DNA of 64,000 nucleotides from Luteimonas panaciterrae (GCF_020511115.1 NZ_JAJAVH010000004.1:434001-498000); one strand, 5' to 3'. Positions 8,985 through 17,906 are shown, counted from the stretch's first letter. Notes: generated from the sequence alone by a model not told the origin. Numbers and translations are program-made.

Positions 8985-10574
8985 TCACGCGGCTTGCAGA
9001 ATGCGCTCGAACACGCTTTCGCCGCCGATATCGCGCAGATTCACGCGCAACGCCCGCGTGTCGGGATCGATGTTGACTTCGCCGAAAAACTGATACCCCG
9101 CCAGCGGCGAGGCATTCGGTGCCGGCGGCGCCTTCTGGAAGACCAGCTGCGGGCCGAACGTGCCGTCGAGCGCGTTCGGGCCAAACGCACCGGCATTCAA
9201 GGGCCCGGCGACGAATTCCCAGAACGGCGAGAAATCCTGGAACGCCGCGTGGTTCGGATCGTAGTAATGCGCGGCGCAGTAATGCACATCGGCCGTCAGC
9301 CAGACCACGTTGTCCACATGACGGATGTCGTGCAGCAGCTTCGCGAACTCCAGCTCACGGCCGCGCGGCAAGCCGTTCTCGCCATTGGCGACCGCTTCCC
9401 AGCGCGGCTTGCCCTGCGCATCGACACCGTCGGGCACATGCAATCCGAGCGGCATGTCGGCGGCGACGATCTTCCAGACCGCGCGCGAGCGGCGCAATCC
9501 TTCAGCGAGTTCGCGCAGCTGGCGCCCGCCGAGGAATGCGGTCTCCGACCCGGAAACCGGCTGCAGATTGTCGGTGTTCGGACCTCGATAGCTGCGCATG
9601 TCGAGCAGGAACACGTCCAGCAGCGGGCCGTAATGGACGACGCGATCGATGCGCGTCGACTGCGGATCGCGGCTGCGGCGCTGCGGCGAGTATTCGAGGA
9701 AGGCCTGACGCGAGCGCCGGACCAGGACATCGATGTCCTTGACGGTATAGCGCGGATCGGCGTTGAGATCCTTGGACGGCGACCAGTTGTTGACGGTCTC
9801 GTGATCGTCCCACTGCCACAGCTGCGGCACCTGCGCGGCGAAACGGCGCACGTTCTCGTCACGCAGGTTGTAGCGATAGCGGCCGCGGAATTCGTCCAGG
9901 CTCTCGGCGACCTTGTGCACGCCCTCGGCGACAAGATTGCGCCAGATGCGGCCGCCTTCCGCGGTGACTTCCTCCGCGATCGGTCCATCCGCGTAGATCG
10001 TGTCGCCCGAATGCAGGAAGAAATCCGGGTCGCGCTGACGCATGGCCTCGAAGATACGCATGCCGCCGAATTCGGGATTGATGCCCCAGCCTTGCCCGGC
10101 GACGTCGCCGCCCCAGACGAAACGCACCGGCCGCAACCGCGTGGATGCCGCGGGTGCCGGGCGCAGCAATCCCTGCGTCCAGTCGCTGAAGATGCCGCTG
10201 TGCGCGTCCTCGAATCCCACACGCACCAGACGCCGCGCCGACGATCCCGGTGGCAGCGACACATCCAGACGCGCGGTGAAGTCGCTCGCCTCCGTCGCCA
10301 GCGGACCGCACAGGCGGCGCGCGCGGCGGAAGCCGTCCTCGTCACCGATCTCCACCCACATTCGCGCCACGCGATCGGCGCGTGCCCAAACGGTGGTGAC
10401 GCCCGGCTCCACATCGCCGAACTGGATGCCGTAGGGCAACTTCGGCCGCGCCGATTCCGCCGTCAGCAATGCCGGCGCGGCAACCGCCGGCAGCGCGCAA
10501 TGCAACGCGCCCAGGCTGAGCGCGGCTCCGGAATGACGCAGGAAACGGCGGCGCGAAAGATCGGAGTCGGACAT
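8985..10574 (-). CDS. phoD: PhoD-family alkaline phosphatase/phosphodiesterase
   Basis: A 529-residue exported phosphoesterase. A Tat signal (SRRRFLR at residues 7-13, then a hydrophobic stretch ending near Ala33) indicates folded export, as expected for PhoD. An N-terminal beta domain (about 45-150) precedes the metallophosphatase domain, with metal-site motifs WGGDVAG, FFLHSGDTIYAD, WDDHETVNN and WLTADVHYCAAHYYDP. It releases phosphate from phosphodiesters or monoesters in the periplasm using Ca/Fe. No Pho box was recognised upstream. It converges on ccmI and is followed by the REP pair. Confidence 0.9.
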   Translation of the reverse strand: MSDSDLSRRRFLRHSGAALSLGALHCALPAVAAPALLTAESARPKLPYGIQFGDVEPGVTTVWARADRVARMWVEIGDEDGFRRARRLCGPLATEASDFTARLDVSLPPGSSARRLVRVGFEDAHSGIFSDWTQGLLRPAPAASTRLRPVRFVWGGDVAGQGWGINPEFGGMRIFEAMRQRDPDFFLHSGDTIYADGPIAEEVTAEGGRIWRNLVAEGVHKVAESLDEFRGRYRYNLRDENVRRFAAQVPQLWQWDDHETVNNWSPSKDLNADPRYTVKDIDVLVRRSRQAFLEYSPQRRSRDPQSTRIDRVVHYGPLLDVFLLDMRSYRGPNTDNLQPVSGSETAFLGGRQLRELAEGLRRSRAVWKIVAADMPLGLHVPDGVDAQGKPRWEAVANGENGLPRGRELEFAKLLHDIRHVDNVVWLTADVHYCAAHYYDPNHAAFQDFSPFWEFVAGPLNAGAFGPNALDGTFGPQLVFQKAPPAPNASPLAGYQFFGEVNIDPDTRALRVNLRDIGGESVFERILQAA

Positions 10575-10678
10575 GACGGCGGCCGGTGTGACGTTCAGCC
10601 GAAGCTATCCGATCCACATTGCAGGTTGGTTGCATGCCGAGTCTTGCAATACCCGCCGACACGACAGGTTGAAGGACG

Positions 10679-11395
10679 TCACACGTTCGCGGGCGCCACT
10701 TCCCTCAACTTGCCTTCGTGCAGCTCCAGCACGCGATCCAGGCGACGCGCCAGACGACGATCATGCGTCACCATCACCAGGCTCGTGCGCTGTGCGCGAT
10801 TCAACTCCAGCATCAGATCGAACACGATGGCCGCGGTCTTCTCGTCGAGATTGCCCGTCGGCTCGTCACCGAGCACGCAGGCCGGCTTGTTGACCAGCGC
10901 GCGCGCCACGGCGGCGCGCTGGCGCTCGCCGCCCGACAGTTCGCCGGGCTTGTGTTCGAGTCGATGGCCGAGGCCGACCGATTCCAGCAAGCCGCGCGCG
11001 CGCTGCGAAGCCTCGCGAACGTCGGTGCCGTTCAACAGCACTGGCAGCATCACGTTCTCCAGCGCGGTGAACTCCGGCAGCAAGTGGTGAAACTGGTACA
11101 CGAAACCAAGCGCCTTGTTGCGCAGCTGGCCGCGCGCGGCATCCGAAAGCGCGCTCATTTTCTGGCCGGCGACGAACACTTCGCCGGCGGTCGGCGTATC
11201 GAGGCCACCGAGCAGGTGCAGCAACGTGCTCTTGCCGGCGCCGGACGCGCCCAGGATCGCCACGGTTTCACCGGCATCGACATGGAAGTCGAGCCCGTCG
11301 AACACGGGTGTGCGCAGCTTGCCCTCTGCATAGGTCTTGCCGAGCTTCTCCGCCTGCAGGACGTGGCCCGCCGCGGCTTGCAGATGATCATTCAT
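10679..11395 (-). CDS. lolD: lipoprotein-releasing ABC transporter ATPase LolD
   Basis: A 238-residue ATPase that drives release of outer-membrane lipoproteins to LolA. Walker A is GASGAGKST (residues 49-57), the signature is ELSGGERQR, and Walker B is [11 protein letters not shown] followed by the H-loop VMVTHD. LolD is distinguished from other MacB-type ATPases by its pairing with the adjacent LolC permease, whose gene end it overlaps by 8 bases. Together they form a two-gene unit at the end of the sdhE-ygfX-lolC-lolD string. Confidence 0.93.
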   Translation of the reverse strand: MNDHLQAAAGHVLQAEKLGKTYAEGKLRTPVFDGLDFHVDAGETVAILGASGAGKSTLLHLLGGLDTPTAGEVFVAGQKMSALSDAARGQLRNKALGFVYQFHHLLPEFTALENVMLPVLLNGTDVREASQRARGLLESVGLGHRLEHKPGELSGGERQRAAVARALVNKPACVLGDEPTGNLDEKTAAIVFDLMLELNRAQRTSLVMVTHDRRLARRLDRVLELHEGKLREVAPANV

Positions 11396-12629
11396 AACGC
11401 AGCGCCTCCGCCGGTGCCGTGCGCGCCGCGCGCCATGCCGGGTAGATGGTGGCCAGGAAGGCCATCACCAGCGCGACGATGGCGATGCTGACGACGTCGC
11501 TGGTTTCCAGCTGCGTCGGCAAGCCGGTGATGTAGTACACGTCCTCCGGCATCAGTTGCACACCGATGACTTTTTCGATCGCGCGCAGGATGTGTTCGAG
11601 ATTGAGCGTGAGCAGGATGCCGCCGACCACGCCGATGACCGTTCCCATCATGCCGATCAGCGAACCTTGCACCATGAACACCTGCATCACGCCGCGCGGC
11701 GTCAGGCCGAGCGTGCGCAGGATGGCGATGTCGGCCTGCTTGTCGGTCACCAGCATCACCTGCGAGGACACCAGATTGAACGCGCCCATGGCGATGATCA
11801 GCGACAGCAGGATCGCCATCATCGTCTTCTCGAGCTTCAACGCGCGGAACATGTTGGCGTTGTCGGTGCTCCAGTCGGTGATGCGGTACGGACCCTTTAA
11901 CCGGAGCGCGAGATCACGCGCCACGTCCCAGGCCAGATCCATGTCGTGCAACTTCAGACGCACACCGCTGACGCCATCGCCCATGCGCAGCACGCGTTGC
12001 GCGTCGCGCAGATTGACGACCGCCAGGCCACGATCGAAATCCTGATAGCCCGCCTCGAAGATGCCGCTCACCGTGTAGCGCTTGAGCTGCTGCATCGCGC
12101 CCATCGGCGTGGCACGAATGTCGGTGAGCACCACGACCTTGTCACCGATGGTCACGCCCATCCAGGTCGCAAGTTCGCGGCCAAGCACGATGTTGAAGGA
12201 ACCGGGCTTGAGGTCGGACAGCTTGCCCTGGGTCATCTTGTCGGCGATCACCGAGACCTTGCTTTCCGCCTCGGGATCGACGCCACGGATGATCGCCGGC
12301 TGCTTGCGGACGCCGGTCAACAGCGCCTGGGTTTCGATGAACGGCGCGGCGCCGGCCACGCGCGGATCGCGATAGGCCTCGGCCACGGCGCGCTGCCAGT
12401 CCTCCATCACGTCGCCGTCGGCGGTGATGGTGGCGTGCGCGGCCATCTGCAGCATGCGATCGCGAATCTCGCGCTGGAAACCGCTCATCACCGCCAAGGT
12501 GGTGATCAGCGCGGCGACGCCCAGGGCGATGCCGAGGATCGAAGCCAGCGAGATGAAGGAGATGAAGCCGTTGCGGCGCTTGGCACGCAGGTAGCGCAGA
12601 CCGATGGCGACAGGGATGGGTTTGAACAT
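11388..12629 (-). CDS. lolC: lipoprotein-releasing system permease LolC/LolE
   Basis: A 413-residue inner-membrane permease. The N-terminus [22 protein letters not shown] is the typical LolC/E cytoplasmic anchor. It is followed by TM1 (about 25-48), a large periplasmic domain (about 50-265) and three C-terminal TM helices with the FtsX-like core. Only one permease gene is present here, so the transporter may use a LolC/LolE-combined subunit, or a second permease may be encoded elsewhere. It is translated with lolD and lies 24 bp after ygfX. Confidence 0.92.
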   Translation of the reverse strand: MFKPIPVAIGLRYLRAKRRNGFISFISLASILGIALGVAALITTLAVMSGFQREIRDRMLQMAAHATITADGDVMEDWQRAVAEAYRDPRVAGAAPFIETQALLTGVRKQPAIIRGVDPEAESKVSVIADKMTQGKLSDLKPGSFNIVLGRELATWMGVTIGDKVVVLTDIRATPMGAMQQLKRYTVSGIFEAGYQDFDRGLAVVNLRDAQRVLRMGDGVSGVRLKLHDMDLAWDVARDLALRLKGPYRITDWSTDNANMFRALKLEKTMMAILLSLIIAMGAFNLVSSQVMLVTDKQADIAILRTLGLTPRGVMQVFMVQGSLIGMMGTVIGVVGGILLTLNLEHILRAIEKVIGVQLMPEDVYYITGLPTQLETSDVVSIAIVALVMAFLATIYPAWRAARTAPAEALRYE

Positions 12630-12653
12630 GGGATGCGGCTGCCAAAACAGCCG

Positions 12654-13061
12654 CTATGGTGCCACCGAAGCCCTCGACCGCGTAATTTCCTGGCCGGCGG
12701 CGGCCAGCCGCAGTTCACGACGCTGTCCGGCCGGCAATGTATCCGGCCAGAAGGCGAGCCGCCGGATGCGGTCGTCCTCGTCGCGCCAACGCAGGAACGC
12801 AAGCGGTCCCCGCCAGATGACGATCAGATCGCGGGCAATCCGCCCGTCGATCGTGGATGCGGCGTCGCCGGCCGCGATCACGATGTCGCAGGCCGGTCTT
12901 CCCGCTTCCCGATATGCATTGAACAGCCCGGACACGAAGGCCGCCAACGCCAGCGGCCATGCCGCCGCGCGCGGCATCTCCGAAGCCAGCACGGCCAACG
13001 GCGCCAGCAATGCGAACGCGACGAGGATCGCGCTCAGGAGGCGCGAAGGCCGCCAGGCCAC
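12654..13061 (-). CDS. cptA: YgfX/CptA-like membrane protein, partner of SdhE
   Basis: A 135-residue protein with two closely spaced hydrophobic segments (about residues 9-25 and 30-48), then a soluble C-terminal domain with the phrase ARDLIVIWRGPLAFLRW. Size, topology and adjacency to sdhE are those of YgfX (also called CptA), an inner-membrane protein that works with SdhE. The GTG at 13061 (VAWRPSRLL), preceded by a G-rich GGGGGCAGG, is the best start, 16 bp after sdhE. Upstream in-frame codons overlap sdhE in another frame and carry no family sequence. The toxin label attached to CptA in E. coli is debated; here the operon context favours a flavinylation role. Confidence 0.75.
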   Translation of the reverse strand: MAWRPSRLLSAILVAFALLAPLAVLASEMPRAAAWPLALAAFVSGLFNAYREAGRPACDIVIAAGDAASTIDGRIARDLIVIWRGPLAFLRWRDEDDRIRRLAFWPDTLPAGQRRELRLAAAGQEITRSRASVAP

Positions 13062-13077
13062 CCTGCCCCCGAGCCTT

Positions 13078-13332
13078 TTAGCCCGCGGGCGGGAGGGCGC
13101 GAATCGATTGGACGAGCGCATCGAGTTCGGCATCTGCGGGACGTTCATGGCCGAGGAACCACTTCCACAGCCTATCGTCCTCGCAGTCCAGCAACAGTAG
13201 GAAAACCCCGCGTTCGGCCTCGGAAGCCTGCGCATAGCGCTGGTCCAGCCAGCGATTGAACAGCTGATCGAGTTCACGCATGCCGCGACGGCTGCGCCAA
13301 CGCAGGCGCCGAAGCTCCGCTTCCTGATCCAC
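13078..13332 (-). CDS. sdhE: succinate dehydrogenase flavinylation factor SdhE (SDHAF2 family)
   Basis: A small cytoplasmic protein that promotes covalent FAD attachment to SdhA. The hallmark RGMRELD (residues 16-22) and the helical-bundle motif [15 protein letters not shown] are intact. The GTG at 13332 is preferred because GAGGAG lies 6 bases upstream and yields 84 residues, the normal size. An in-frame ATG at 13488 would add 52 unrelated residues. It is the first clear gene of the sdhE-ygfX-lolC-lolD string. The sdhCDAB genes it serves lie 4.6 kb upstream on the same strand, beyond the toxin cassette. Confidence 0.92.
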   Translation of the reverse strand: MDQEAELRRLRWRSRRGMRELDQLFNRWLDQRYAQASEAERGVFLLLLDCEDDRLWKWFLGHERPADAELDALVQSIRALPPAG

Positions 13333-13350
13333 ACGTGTCTCCTCTTCTTC

Positions 13351-13437
13351 GCACCACAATCGCACCACAATCCCGGCCGCATCAAGCTGCGCGGCGTCCA
13401 TCCGGCCGGGCTCCCGGCCTGTCTGACAGGCGGCCGG
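13351..13437. promoter_or_regulatory. palindrome-rich intergenic segment with an 11 bp tandem duplication
   Basis: Two adjacent copies of GCACCACAATC (13351-13361 and 13362-13372) are followed by dense palindromic sequence. It includes GCCTGTC-T-GACAGGC (13417-13431), a perfect 7-1-7 inverted repeat, nested among GGCCGG/CCGGCC blocks. It lies between divergent sdhE and the first lipoprotein gene of the toxin cassette, so it may hold operators or a former recombination junction. No consensus promoter was recognised. Confidence 0.4.
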
Positions 13438-13564
13438 CCACTCTTGCAAGACGGGCTCGGAGACGAGATAGTAATCACGCCGAAGCACTCACGCGATGCC
13501 ATGGACAGGCATTAGGCCCCCGATGCACGCTACGTCGGCGACCTCATCTTCAAACGGACTCTGC

Positions 13565-14116
13565 ATGACCGCTTTTCGTCTTGGCCCGCATCCCGCCCCA
13601 GTTCGGTACTTGCTCGGTTTCGCGGCCGCCCTGTTGCTCACGCTCTCCGCCTGCGACTCGTCCAAGCCGGCGAGCGCCTCGACTCCAGCGACACCGGCCG
13701 CAGCGACGGAGCATCCGCCGCAGCCTGGCATCGCCTGTCCCTCGCAGGACCTGAAAAGCTTCGTCAACGCTTTCGCCGAAGACCCTGCCCTGCAGAAGGC
13801 CTTCACCGCCGACACCGTGGACACCGCCTTCATCGACTGGAACGCGCAGCCCGAGCCCGCCGAATCCAGCGAACCGCTGCCTCGCGAAAAACTCCACTTC
13901 CCGGTGATGCCCGATCGCGCGCAGCAAGCCAAGGAAAAGCTGCAGTACCGTGAGATCTCGGCCGACGACAAATCCGCCACCATCGTGCTGGAAGTGCCGG
14001 ACACCGATGCGCAACTCCGTTACACCTTTCGCCGCGACCAGTGCTGGACCCTGACCAAGATCGTGGACCCGGCGTTCGGGAAGGCGTTTCCGGGCGAAGC
14101 GCCGCCATCTCGATAG
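13565..14116 (+). CDS. lipoprotein of unknown function next to XVIPCD toxin (candidate immunity or accessory protein)
   Basis: A 183-residue lipoprotein. The signal peptide (residues 1-29) ends in the lipobox LSAC with Cys30 as the lipidation site, followed by a low-complexity Ser/Ala/Pro linker. The remaining domain (about 55-183) starts with IACPSQDLKSFVNAFAEDPA and ends with a Cys-containing strand pair (FRRDQCWTLTKIVDPAF). I do not recognise the family. The ATG at 13565 is chosen to start the signal peptide. It lies 68 bp before the DUF1311 lipoprotein and in the same orientation as the toxin, so it could be a second periplasmic immunity protein. That is inference from position only. Confidence 0.7.
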   Translation: MTAFRLGPHPAPVRYLLGFAAALLLTLSACDSSKPASASTPATPAAATEHPPQPGIACPSQDLKSFVNAFAEDPALQKAFTADTVDTAFIDWNAQPEPAESSEPLPREKLHFPVMPDRAQQAKEKLQYREISADDKSATIVLEVPDTDAQLRYTFRRDQCWTLTKIVDPAFGKAFPGEAPPSR

Positions 14117-14184
14117 GCGCAGTGTCCTGCTATCGTGCGATACGAATCCAACGCGACGATTGTCTGTCAGGAGCAAACGACGAA

Positions 14185-14772
14185 ATGAACCATCGAAATC
14201 TTTTACTGCCGACGCTGCTTCTGGGCTTCTGCGTGGCCGCCTGCGCCAAGGCCGGCGGCGAACCCGCCGGCGACGGTAACAAGGCTCCGGCCGTCGCATC
14301 GGCCACGACCGCGTCGGCCGCTGCCGCCGCGAGCGCACCCGCCGCCGGCATGGACTCCGCCAACGATTCGGCGCCCGCGTCCGAAAAGCAGCCCTCTTCC
14401 AGCGAGGACCCCGGCGCGCTGCCGAAAACGAAGGGGATTACGCAAACCTTCACCACATGCATGGAACGCGCGGATACCGATACGATCGCCAAGGCCGACT
14501 GCCTCACCGATGAGCGGGGTCGCCAAGACGCGAGACTGAATCGTGTCTACAAGGAACTCATCGGCTTGCTCAAAGGCAAGCAGCGCGACCAAATCGTGGA
14601 AGCGCAACGCGCATGGATTCAACTTCAAGAGAAAGACGGCGCGTTCGAAGCTTCGGTTTTCGACCAACTTGGGCAGATGGGAAATCTTCAAAGCGTCGAA
14701 AACGAAATGCTGCGCATCTGCGAACGCGCCAATCGCCTAGAGAACTATCTGGAGTTGGCGAAACTCCAGTAA
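14185..14772 (+). CDS. DUF1311/LprI-like lipoprotein, candidate immunity protein for the adjacent toxin
   Basis: A 195-residue lipoprotein. The signal peptide has a lipobox ending at Cys18 (CVAAC), followed by an Ala/Ser-rich linker (about 19-80). A C-terminal domain of about 100 residues contains CMERADTDTIAKADCLTDE and AQRAWIQLQEKDGAF, with four cysteines. This matches the DUF1311 domain of LprI, whose Mycobacterium member is reported to inhibit lysozyme. CAGGAG lies 12-17 bases upstream of the ATG. It ends 45 bp before the toxin gene, and periplasmic lipoproteins beside XVIPCD effectors are usually their immunity proteins (X-Tfi). Family assignment is good; the immunity role is inferred from position and domain. 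Confidence 0.8.
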   Translation: MNHRNLLLPTLLLGFCVAACAKAGGEPAGDGNKAPAVASATTASAAAAASAPAAGMDSANDSAPASEKQPSSSEDPGALPKTKGITQTFTTCMERADTDTIAKADCLTDERGRQDARLNRVYKELIGLLKGKQRDQIVEAQRAWIQLQEKDGAFEASVFDQLGQMGNLQSVENEMLRICERANRLENYLELAKLQ

Positions 14773-14817
14773 CAAAAGTAACAAACATCCAGGAAAACAC
14801 AGTCAAAGGAGTGATTC

Positions 14818-17766
14818 ATGACGAACATCGATACCCGAAATCTCGACGCCACTGCGGGAGCGGTCTATTTCACCGTCGGTCGCGGCACAGAGGGCGGTAG
14901 CGCGTCGTACCGCTTGTCGGTCGCCGGCGTGAGCGGAAACGAATGGGGAACAGTCAGTGCCGTGGCGGCGAACAGCGGCTACAGCATCGGCACGATCCAG
15001 GTCGATCTAGGACAGCGCGGCACCTGGCCGCTGGGCGCGATCCGAGACCGTCCGCTCAATCCGGGTGAAACCACCTATGTGGATGCCATTATCGGACAGG
15101 CCTCGGCCTACGCCAGACAGCATGGCCTGAGGTTCACCGACGACCAGGCCCAGCTCCGCGCCGATCTGCTCAGCCATGGCGACGGCGGGCTCACGCGGGG
15201 CGGCACGCGCCGGTCCTCGATCACCTTCATCGATGCCGATACCCGCGACAGCATCAACGCCTGGGCGGCCTCCGACGAAGGCAAGCGCTGGATCCACGCA
15301 AATATCGATTATCCGCAGGTCAGGAACGCGACCCAGACCGCGATGACGATCCTCGACAGGGATGGCCGCAATATCCCCGAGGATCGCCGCTTCGAAGCCA
15401 TCAACATCCTCGCCAAGACCGCCAACCAGTACCCGGGCGGATTGGACAGGCTGCAAGGCGTCCTCAGGAACGGCGGCGATTACGATGCGCTGCTGGGAGA
15501 AGCCAGGGCGATTCAAGGAGCAGTCTCCTTCTATGCCGGCCCCAAGGCGGCGTCCGTGGCGGAGGGCTATGAGGCCAACTACGCCGATCCGAACAGACGG
15601 CAGGCGATGGATCGCGCTCACGCGCAAGTGAGCAGGCCGAACTACGACCCCACCACCGAACGCAACAATCCGGACGTCCAGCAAGCCCTGGCTTCTCTTC
15701 CCGGCAGAACGCCGAGCAGGGCCAATACCGTGCTCGAACAGGGCGAAAGCGGCCGGGAAGTCCGCAAGCTCGAATCCAATCTGGCTGGCCTGGGCATCAC
15801 CGATGCCCAAAGCAGGCCGTTGCAGGTGGACGGCCAGTTCACCGCCGAGACCAAGCAGGCGGTGGAAGCCTATCAGCGGGGCGCGCGCCTGGAGCCGGTC
15901 GACGGCAAGGCCGGCCCCGCCACCCTGGGATCGATCGACCGTGAAGTCCGGGGATTACAGAACAATCTGAGGACTCTTGGCGCCCTCGAGCGCAACGGTC
16001 AGCCGCTCACTGCCGACGGCTACTACGGCGACGGCACTCGCGATGCGGTGAGGACCTTCCAGCAGACACACGGAATCAACCCCACCGGCATCGCCGATGA
16101 GGCCACCCGCCGCGCCGTCGAAACCGCCGCGCGCGAACGCGCGCAGGGCCAGACGCAGACCACGCCGCAGCCGGCACAGGCCACGCCGCCTCAGCCAGCA
16201 CAGACCGCGCCGCCTCAACCGGCTCAGGCCACACCGGCTCAACCGGCGCAGGCCACCCCGCCTCAGCCGGCGCAGACCGCACCGCCTCAACCGGCGCAAA
16301 CGACTCCGCCTCAGCCAGGTGCGCAGACGCCGCCCGCCAATCCCGCGCCTGCGGCACAAGGCCCGCAATCGTTCAACGACGTGATGCGGATCATGCTGCC
16401 GCCGCAGAACGGCGTCGCTCCGCACATCACCAGCGACTTCGGCCCGCGCATCCTCAACGGCCAGCACGATGATCATGGCGGTGTCGACTTCAATTACGTC
16501 GGCGGACAATCCGGCGCCAACCTGCGCCATCCCACCGTGCGCTCGCCGGTCAGCGGCGAAGTGGTGTTCTCGGGCGGCAGCTACGGCACCGTGAAGATCC
16601 GCGACGACCAGGGCAACATGCACGAAATCCTGCACATGGATTCGCGCTCGGTGCAGGTGACCAATCCGCCGACCCGCGTCCAGGCAGGCGATCCGATCGG
16701 CACGATGGGAGGTCGCGGCCCGGGAGGCGCAGGCGACTATGCGCAGCACGTGCACTATCAGATGCGCGATCCGAACGGCCGGCTCCTCGATCCCGAAGCG
16801 TATTGGAACAATCCCCAGCGCGCCCAGGGCCATTCTCAGGATCCGCTGGCCGATGGCCGCCTGCAGCGTAGCGAGCGCGGGGATTCCGTGCGCCAATTGC
16901 AGGAAGACCTGACCAAGCTCGGCGTGCAGTTCCGCGACAACCGCGGACAGCCGATCGCTCCGACCGGTTTCTACGGCACACAGACCGAAACCGCAGTCCG
17001 TGATTTCCAGCGCGGCCATGACCTGCCGCAGACCGGCATCGCCGACGAAGCCACCCGTCGCGCGATCGAAACGGCCGCGCGTGAACGCACACAGGGCCAG
17101 ACGCAGCCAGCCCCTGCAACCCCGGCGCAGCCCGCGCCTGCCGCTCCGGCTCAACCCGGCGCGCAGACCGCGCCCGCAACGCCGGCTCAGCCGGGTGCGC
17201 AGACCGCGCCCGCCACGCCGGCTCAACCGGGTGCGCAGACGGCCCCCGCCACTCCGGTCCAGCCCGGAGCGCAGACCGCTCCCGTCACTCCGGCCCAACC
17301 CGGAGCACAGACTGCGCCGGCCAATCCGCAGCAGCCACAGCAGGCAGGTTCACCCGATCTGCTCACGAATCCGCAGAATCCGAACAACCCGCTGTTCAAC
17401 CAGGTGCTGCGCGCAGTCCAGGCAGCCGAAAGGGAACGTGGCGTCGTCCCGGGCGAACACAGCGAGCGACTTGCCGCGGCGCTGACCGTGGAGGCGGTCC
17501 GTGAACGCATTAACCGCGTGGATCGCGTGGAACTGAGCCGTGACGGTTCGCTCGCGCGCGTAGTGCAGAACAGTCCGCAGGGCAATCTGTCGGAACTCAA
17601 CATCCGTACCGATGCGATCAGCACGCAACAGGCTCTACAGCAGCCGATGCGCGAAAGCAGCGAGCAGGCGACGCAGGTCTTGATCAACATCCGCGCGCAG
17701 GACCAGCATCGCAGCCAGCAGGAACAAGAGCGTCGCCAGCAACCGGCGGCAATGGGTTACGCCTGA
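14818..17766 (+). CDS. multidomain peptidoglycan hydrolase with XVIPCD, putative Xanthomonas-type T4SS antibacterial effector
   Basis: A 982-residue protein with no signal peptide. Domains: an N-terminal lysozyme-like candidate (about 1-295; Glu25 in GRGTEGG and the hairpin YSIGTIQVDLGQ at 55-66); two peptidoglycan-binding modules (about 306-373 and 374-440); a Pro/Gln linker (449-510); an M23 endopeptidase domain (about 518-665) with zinc ligands His553/Asp557 (HGGVD), His606 and HVH (644-646); a third peptidoglycan-binding module (681-752); a second linker (763-837); and a C-terminal XVIPCD (about 853-982) ending in the usual Gln-rich tail. XVIPCD docks effectors to VirD4 of the bacterial-killing T4SS. 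AAAGGAG precedes the ATG. No T4SS genes are in the window. The effector role is inferred from domains. Confidence 0.88.
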   Translation: MTNIDTRNLDATAGAVYFTVGRGTEGGSASYRLSVAGVSGNEWGTVSAVAANSGYSIGTIQVDLGQRGTWPLGAIRDRPLNPGETTYVDAIIGQASAYARQHGLRFTDDQAQLRADLLSHGDGGLTRGGTRRSSITFIDADTRDSINAWAASDEGKRWIHANIDYPQVRNATQTAMTILDRDGRNIPEDRRFEAINILAKTANQYPGGLDRLQGVLRNGGDYDALLGEARAIQGAVSFYAGPKAASVAEGYEANYADPNRRQAMDRAHAQVSRPNYDPTTERNNPDVQQALASLPGRTPSRANTVLEQGESGREVRKLESNLAGLGITDAQSRPLQVDGQFTAETKQAVEAYQRGARLEPVDGKAGPATLGSIDREVRGLQNNLRTLGALERNGQPLTADGYYGDGTRDAVRTFQQTHGINPTGIADEATRRAVETAARERAQGQTQTTPQPAQATPPQPAQTAPPQPAQATPAQPAQATPPQPAQTAPPQPAQTTPPQPGAQTPPANPAPAAQGPQSFNDVMRIMLPPQNGVAPHITSDFGPRILNGQHDDHGGVDFNYVGGQSGANLRHPTVRSPVSGEVVFSGGSYGTVKIRDDQGNMHEILHMDSRSVQVTNPPTRVQAGDPIGTMGGRGPGGAGDYAQHVHYQMRDPNGRLLDPEAYWNNPQRAQGHSQDPLADGRLQRSERGDSVRQLQEDLTKLGVQFRDNRGQPIAPTGFYGTQTETAVRDFQRGHDLPQTGIADEATRRAIETAARERTQGQTQPAPATPAQPAPAAPAQPGAQTAPATPAQPGAQTAPATPAQPGAQTAPATPVQPGAQTAPVTPAQPGAQTAPANPQQPQQAGSPDLLTNPQNPNNPLFNQVLRAVQAAERERGVVPGEHSERLAAALTVEAVRERINRVDRVELSRDGSLARVVQNSPQGNLSELNIRTDAISTQQALQQPMRESSEQATQVLINIRAQDQHRSQQEQERRQQPAAMGYA
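16162..16347 (+). repeat. tandem repeats encoding the first Pro/Gln linker
   Basis: About 186 bp of imperfect tandem repeats encode PQPAQ(T/A)(A/T)P-type units, roughly eight copies (residues 449-510 of the toxin). Units are near-identical at DNA level with scattered synonymous changes. The linker joins the peptidoglycan-binding pair to the M23 domain. Confidence 0.85.
17104..17328 (+). repeat. tandem repeats encoding the second Pro/Gln linker
   Basis: About 225 bp encode repeated TPAQPGAQTAPA units (residues 763-837 of the toxin), joining the third peptidoglycan-binding module to the XVIPCD. Adjacent units are very similar, so copy number is likely to vary between strains. Confidence 0.85.
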
Positions 17767-17784
17767 CGCGCCTTCGATGTCAAC

Positions 17785-17816
17785 GATGCGCTGCCGCCTC
17801 CAAGCGGCAGCGCATC
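17785..17816 (+). terminator. strong hairpin after the toxin gene
   Basis: GATGCGCTGCCGC (17785-17797) and GCGGCAGCGCATC (17804-17816) form a perfect 13 bp stem with a 6-base loop. The downstream T content is modest (TTATTTGTT at 17829-17837). It starts 19 bp past the toxin stop and is a plausible terminator for the cassette. Confidence 0.7.
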
Positions 17817-17889
17817 TGAGAGATGCGCTTATTTGTTCGATTTGTTCAGGCCGCGGAAAGACCGGCCCGATCGTCACGGAAGCCATTAC

Positions 17890-17906
17890 GGCGCGCATTG
17901 CGCGCC
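17890..17906 (-). terminator. short hairpin after sdhB
   Basis: GGCGCGC (17890-17896) and GCGCGCC (17900-17906) form a 7 bp stem with a 3-base loop, ending 7 bp from the sdhB stop on the minus strand. No T-run follows, so termination is uncertain; it may mark the 3' end of the sdh mRNA. Confidence 0.35.

Noticed and set aside
13333..13488. 52-residue N-terminal extension of SdhE
   Set aside because: A GTG with a strong GAGGAG site yields the standard 84-residue SdhE, and the extension has no family similarity.
16162..17328. CRISPR array
   Set aside because: The repeats encode in-frame Pro/Gln linkers with no regular spacer structure.
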